64,000 bases of DNA, from NCBI GenBank assembly GCA_022578965.1, contig MU400632.1:1-64000 (forward strand), given 5' to 3'. This DNA comes from Xylaria sp. FL1777. Lineage: Eukaryota > Ascomycota > Sordariomycetes > Xylariales > Xylariaceae. The notes under the pieces are model-generated. The model saw only the letters and a list, made by a program, of their open reading frames with translations, made no database searches and was not told where the DNA came from. Shown one piece after another: positions 58,698-64,000 of this stretch. Positions within the stretch are counted from its first letter, which is position 1; every line of letters begins with the position of its first letter. The position numbers and the translations under genes are program-made.

Positions 58698-59191
58698 TGT
58701 AATAAACTTATTATACATTAATATAACAGGTTTACCTTTAGGGTCTTAATTTGTAAGTAATAATAGAATCCTTAACAGTAGTTCGTTAAGAAGGTTTTCG
58801 GGGTACTTTTACTACTATGCATTAATAAAGGTCTTAAGAAATTAAAAGTAATAAATATATTAATGCTTAGTAGTTATAAAAAATTAATAGCTAAAGAACT
58901 AGAACTAAATAAGTAACTAAATATAGAAAGTACATAATTATATAAACAAAAAAAAAGTAAAAAAAGTAATAACTTTTTTTAAATTATTGTAAGTTTAATA
59001 AGCACTAAATTATTATAAGCTTAATAAGCTTTAAATTATTATAAGTTTAGTAAGCTTTAAATTATTATAAGCTTAATAAGCTAAATAAGTTATTATGTAA
59101 TTTTAGCTTTAGCTAATAAAAAAAAAAGTACAAAGTATATATAAAAGCATTAAGCTGCTTTAAAAGCTACTTTTGTGCTAATTTTATAACA
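58698..59191 (-). repeat. 3' LTR of Gypsy copy D
   Basis: 494 bases, starting TGTAATAAAC and ending TTTTATAACA on the plus strand, the reverse complement of the family LTR. It contains the tandem 26-base units and the terminal palindrome in reverse. Confidence 0.9.
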
Positions 59192-59737
59192 TTATTTCTT
59201 TTTTTTTAGAATTATTGTTTTAATAATTTTTCTGTAAGTATTTTTTTTTTTTTTTCTTTTTTATATATTATAATATTAAAGCGCATTAAAAAAACTAATT
59301 GCTTATTTAAAACAAAGCAAAGATTTATTTTTGCTTTTTTTATTAATTTTATTAGCTATAAAGTTATGCTTTGCTTTTGCTGCTTTAATTAGTTATTAAC
59401 GTGCAAAATAACAAATAATATATTTTGTTGTTTTAAATGCGTACGCGCTAGTTACTTTTACAACAAATTAAAAGTTTTAATTAATTTAATTAATAATATA
59501 GTTTTTAAACACTATTGTTTTAAGAAAAAAAAAAAGCAAATAAAGCAATAGCTATTTTTAGTTTAAAAAGAACTAAAACGAGCTTAAAATAGCTTTAATT
59601 TTGTTTTAAGCAAGTTAGCTTAGCTTTACATATAAAAATGTTTTCTAAAAGCAAAAAATATTAAAATAGTTCAATAAAAGCTTTAGTTCCTAAATAAACT
59701 AAACAAAATAAAGCGCATTAAAAAAGAACAAAAAGTG
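58698..59737 (-). mobile_element. Gypsy copy D, 3' end fragment in reverse orientation
   Basis: The reverse complement of the 3' LTR plus about 546 bases of preceding internal sequence of the A/B family. It comprises LTR 58698-59191, then the T-rich complement of the polypurine tract and the region equivalent to about 5235-5775 of copy A. It is cut at 59737 by the insertion of copy C. This copy preserves the unmutated TG (CA on the element strand) at the LTR end. Confidence 0.88.
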
Positions 59738-60231
59738 TGTTATAAAATTAGCATAAAAGTAGCCTTTAAAGCAGCTTAATGCCTTTATATATACTTTGCA
59801 CTTTTTTTTTTGCTAGCTAAAGCTAAGGTTATATAATAACTTATTTAGCTTACTAAGCTTATAGTAATTTAAGGCTTATTAAGCTTACAGTAATTTAAGG
59901 CTTACTAAGCTTACAGTAATTTAATGCTTATTAAACTTATAATAATTTAAAAAAAGTTACTACTTTTTTTACTTTTTTTTTGTTTATATAATTATGTATT
60001 TTTTATATTTAATTATTTATTTAGTTTTAGTTCTTTAGTTATTAATTTTTTATAATTGCTAAGCATTAATATATTTATTACTTTTAATTTCTTAAGACTT
60101 TTATTAATATATAGTAGTAAAAGTACTTTAAAAACCTTTTTAACGGACTACTGTTAAGAATTTTATTATTACTTGCAAATTAAAACCTTAAAAATAAACT
60201 TATTATATTAATATATAATAAGTTTATTATA
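59738..60231 (+). repeat. 5' LTR of Gypsy copy C
   Basis: 494 bases, starting TGTTATAAAATTAGC and ending AGTTTATTATA, with the same tandem units and terminal palindrome (both arms RIP-altered but still paired). Confidence 0.92.
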
Positions 60232-63200
60232 CTTTAATAGCTTTTTAATTAATAGAACTTAATATATAAAAACAAATATTAATATAAAGAGTTAAGTAAT
60301 AAACAATTTATAAAATAAATTTTTAAAAGTATACTAAAGAGATATTTAAAGAATAAAAATGCTAAATAGCATTACGTAAGTAAACCTTACTTAATAACTA
60401 ATAAACTAAATCTAAGTTATACTATTAAAAACAAAAAGTTAAAAATTAAGTTTAAAGATTTTAAAGATTTTTAAAACTAGTAACGTATTAAAACAACAAA
60501 CTTTAGCACTTTTACTAGCTATTTTTATTAAAAAAAAAACAATAGCAAAAAAAAAAAAGTTAAACAGCAGCAATAAAAAAAAACTAACGTTAATATTAAT
60601 ATTATAAAGCAAACTAATTACTTTAATTTAAAGAATAGCTTAAATATTAAGCGTTATAACTTTTAAACTAGCGTAAATATTAGCTATAATAATTAAAGCA
60701 ATAATAATAATTGCTATTATAACAATAAATTAAAGCTTTAAATAAGTAATTATATTATAATTAACGTTAATATTATTACTAGCAAACTTAACGCTTACTT
60801 TTATTACTACTATATTTAAAGTAATAATTTAAAATAAAAAACTTAACTTTTTATTATTACTACTGCTTTTATTATTAAGATTATTTATAATATTAAAAAT
60901 GCTAAACATTAAAAGTTTTAAACTTATTGCTTTAAAGCTTTATAATAAATTTACAAATATAAAAGCTTTTTTAATTTATGCTAAACTTTATTTAAAATAG
61001 CACTTTATTATTATTACAAAAAAGAACTAAAAAATAATAACTATTTTATAATTTTTGTTAAAAAAAGTACTAAAATAGTTTTAACTTATTTTAAAAGATT
61101 TTTTAAAAGCTAATAAGTTAATTAACTTTAAGCTAAAAATAAAAAAGATTTTTAAAAATTATGTTAAGTTTAAAAATTAAATAAAAATATTATTTAAAAA
61201 CTTTTAAAAGGCAAAATATATAAAAAAAGCATTTTACTGCTTAAAACAAACAAAAGTAGCAGTAAATTATGCTATAAAATTTAAACGATTAGCAGTAATT
61301 TTAAAATTACTTAAGCTTATACTATTTTACTTATTTTATAGTAAACTTAAAACTTAAGTTTAAAACAAATTATATAAAATAAATAAACTAGCAAAAATTA
61401 ATACGTATATTAATATAACTATTATAATTAATTAATAATTATTTAACTAGTACTTTAAAACTAAAAAAATTAAAAAAAACAAAAAAAAAAATACTTAAAA
61501 GAATATTAAATAAAGATTTAAGCAAATTAGTAAAGTTTAAAAATAATAATTTTAAAATATATTTAAAGTTAAATATTATAACTATAAAAAAAAAGAACAC
61601 TTTTAAAAATAATGCTAATTTAAAAAAAAGAACAGAAAAAAAAGCTATAAAAAAGAAAAGATTTTTTAACTTAAAAAAAAAGTACAAGTTATAAAAGTTT
61701 AAAACAACAAAAAACAACAAAGCAATTTAAAAAATATGTTTTTAAAGCAAAAATATAAAGTTATTATTTTAAGTTAAAACAAAAGTGCTATATTAAACAA
61801 ATTTAAATGTTTTATTTATATAAGTTAAAATAAACAAGCATATAAATATTATTTAAAAGCTTTATAATTATTAAAATAAATTGCAAAAAAATATATTTGC
61901 TATATAAACGATTAAAGTTATTTAGTATATAACTTAAAAAAATAGTTTAATTAAAAGTAACAAATAATAAAAAATAGTAAATTAACGTAGTTAGTAAATT
62001 TATAAAACTATAAAAATTTTAAACTACTAAAGCTTAAAATATAGCTTAAAGAAAAATTATGTTTAAAAAAACAAAACTATAACTATAAATAGTATAATTA
62101 TTAAACTAATTATAAACTATTAAAACATTTAATTGCTAAATAAACTTAAAAAAACAAAACTTATAAAATTTTAAAGCAAAAATAAATAAAATTAAAAGCT
62201 ATAAAAAATATTATAAAAAAAGAACTAATAAAAATAAATAAAGTATTTTTATAGCTTAAACTGCTTTAAATGCAACAAAACAAAAAAGCATTAATAGTTA
62301 GCACAAAAACAAATATATTTTAAAAACTAAAACTAGCAATTTAACTAATTGCTAAAAGTTATTATTATAATAAAACTATAATAAAAAACAATAATAATAT
62401 TTTATGCTTAAAAAATTTAAAATATAATAAAATACTATAAAATTACTATATAGTACATTATTACTACTAATATTTATTAAATAAACTAAAAAATAATTAG
62501 TTTTTTAAACAAATTATAAAAACAAAAATATAAAACTTTTATAAATTAAAGTAATTAGTTATAACTATAGTTTATTATAAGGATTTATAAAGATTTATAA
62601 CATTTAAAAAAAATTTTAATTATATTTATAACACTATTTTAAAAAAATGTAAAAATAACTGCTATAAATATTATTAGCTAATTAAAGCATAATTATATTA
62701 AAAAATAGTTACTAAAAGCAAAAAAGCTTAAAAACTGCAATTTAAAGTTTAACTAGAAGCAAAAACAAAATAAAGCGCAATAATATCTAAAATACAAAAT
62801 AAAACAAATATTTAAACATTTAATAAAAAAAAGTTAAAAAACGAAATAAATACTTGCTAAAAAAGCAGCAAATAGCTAAAAAAACTAAAGCTTTACATAA
62901 AGTTTAATGCAATAACTAAAAAAACTAATTTAAAGTTAAACTTATATATTAAAAAAGAAAATATAACACTTTAATTAACTTAAAAGCATAAGTTAACATA
63001 ATTTTACTTAAAGTAACAAAACAAAATAAGATTTTTTAAAAATACAAGTAAAGATTTTAAAAAATTAAAGAATTTAATAAAAGTATTTTTAGCTATAATA
63101 ATAGTTATATACTTAAAAAAACTAAACTTTTTAATATATTTATATAAAAATACAAAAAATAAATTATATTAAATATTGCTAATATATTTAATTATAACAT

Positions 63201-63569
63201 TATTTTAGGAATATTATAGCTAGAAATTAATAACTTTTTGATTTAATAAAAAGTAAAAACTATTAATTAAAAAAGTAAAAAATAAAGCAAAAAAATTAGA
63301 AAAATTGCAAAAGAAATTCTGAATAAAATACTAAAGGTATATTATAAATTTTACAAACTATTTAAAAAAAAAAAAAAAAAAGAACTTCTTAAATATAGCT
63401 TATAAAATTACTATATTTTTATTAAGGAAAAATGTTAACTAAAGCTTTATTAAGTATATTATATAAGCTTAAATAAAACAAACGCTTTATAAAGATATAT
63501 TTAGAAAAACTTAGCAAAAAGATTTCTAAAAAAATTTTAGTTATTTATTAAATATTTTATAGTGCTAGT

Positions 63570-64000
63570 ACTTAAAATAAAAAATAAAAAACAACTAATT
63601 AATAAAAAAAAAAAACTAGTATAATAAGTAATAGTTAATTATTAACTATTAAATGTAATTATTATTATAAATGGATATTTTTTTACTTTATTAATAACTA
63701 TAAAAAAAAATATTAATTAAGCAAAATAGTTTATAATAGTTAATATTTTAAATAAATATTATGCTATTAAAATAGCTAAAGAAAAAAAATAAAAAACTGC
63801 TATATAAACAGTATATAAACTATATAAATATATAGTTATGCTATAAGAACTATAAAACGTATTAGCTAGCTTTTAATATATAATAATAACGATTTTATAG
63901 AAGTTTTTAAATAAGTTTATGTTTATTTACTTAAATAATATTTTGATTTACTTTAAAACACTAAAAAAACATAAAAAACATATAACTTAAGTATTAAAAA
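63570..64000 (+). pseudogene. Degenerate RT region of Gypsy copy C (truncated by window end)
   Basis: The RT motif corresponding to VDYR begins near 63634 (VNY followed by stops). The active site YLNN lies at 63928-63939, derived from YLDD, and is followed by ILIY. The frame agrees with copy B. Stops make it non-functional. Confidence 0.75.

Larger units (their letters stand above)
59738..64000 (+). mobile_element. Gypsy copy C, 5' part, running off the window
   Basis: 5' LTR at 59738-60231, leader region 60232-60850 (matching 12595-13210), then internal sequence collinear with copy B from 13712 onward without the solo LTR. It is inserted into copy D; AAGTG at 59733-59737 would be the left target duplication. 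The window ends within RT. There is no tRNA-headed retroposon at the site where copy A has one. It is RIP-degraded, but the RT frame can still be followed. Confidence 0.9.

Overview
The window comes from a filamentous ascomycete (Pezizomycotina), probably a Sordariomycete or close relative. The signs are a five-domain AROM protein, short GT-AG introns of 58 to 186 bases, a divergently arranged histone H3/H4 pair, and very AT-rich blocks with the TpA-rich, transition-dominated decay typical of repeat-induced point mutation (RIP). The layout is bipartite: AT-rich transposon graveyard at 1-22863, a gene-bearing island of ordinary composition at about 22864-55231, then AT-rich graveyard again to the end.

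The left AT block resolves into a nested stack with exact joins. A chromodomain Ty3/Gypsy element (copy A, 493-base LTRs) has its 3' LTR split by a second LTR element (E2, 286-base LTRs, 5-base target duplication). E2 in turn carries a tRNA-headed retroposon and a complete Gypsy element (copy B, target duplication CTAGC), and B carries a solo LTR of its own family. A second tRNA-headed retroposon sits in A. The right block holds an unidentified AT-rich stretch, a reversed 3' fragment of the same Gypsy family (D), and another copy (C) inserted into D and running off the end. All reading frames are destroyed, but reverse transcriptase, RNase H, integrase and chromodomain can still be read in one frame through the RIP stops.

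The island holds five protein genes and one tRNA, all housekeeping or regulatory: AROM (shikimate pathway, +), a C2H2 zinc-finger regulator (-), tRNA-Thr(AGU) (+), histone H4 (-) and histone H3 (+) sharing a 2.1 kb divergent promoter region, and the largest subunit of RNA polymerase I (-). I resolved splice structures for AROM, H4, H3 and the polymerase subunit. Gene density is low, and the 33968-42222 stretch shows no convincing gene.

Structures that the genes do not explain: a 247-base inverted repeat (about 89% identical, differences mostly transitions) exactly at the two edges of the island; an inverted-repeat element inside another at 22905-23373; a dispersed 10-base palindrome TAGGTACCTA found at least six times in island non-coding DNA; and two copies of a ~730-base tRNA-headed retroposon with 13-base target duplications.
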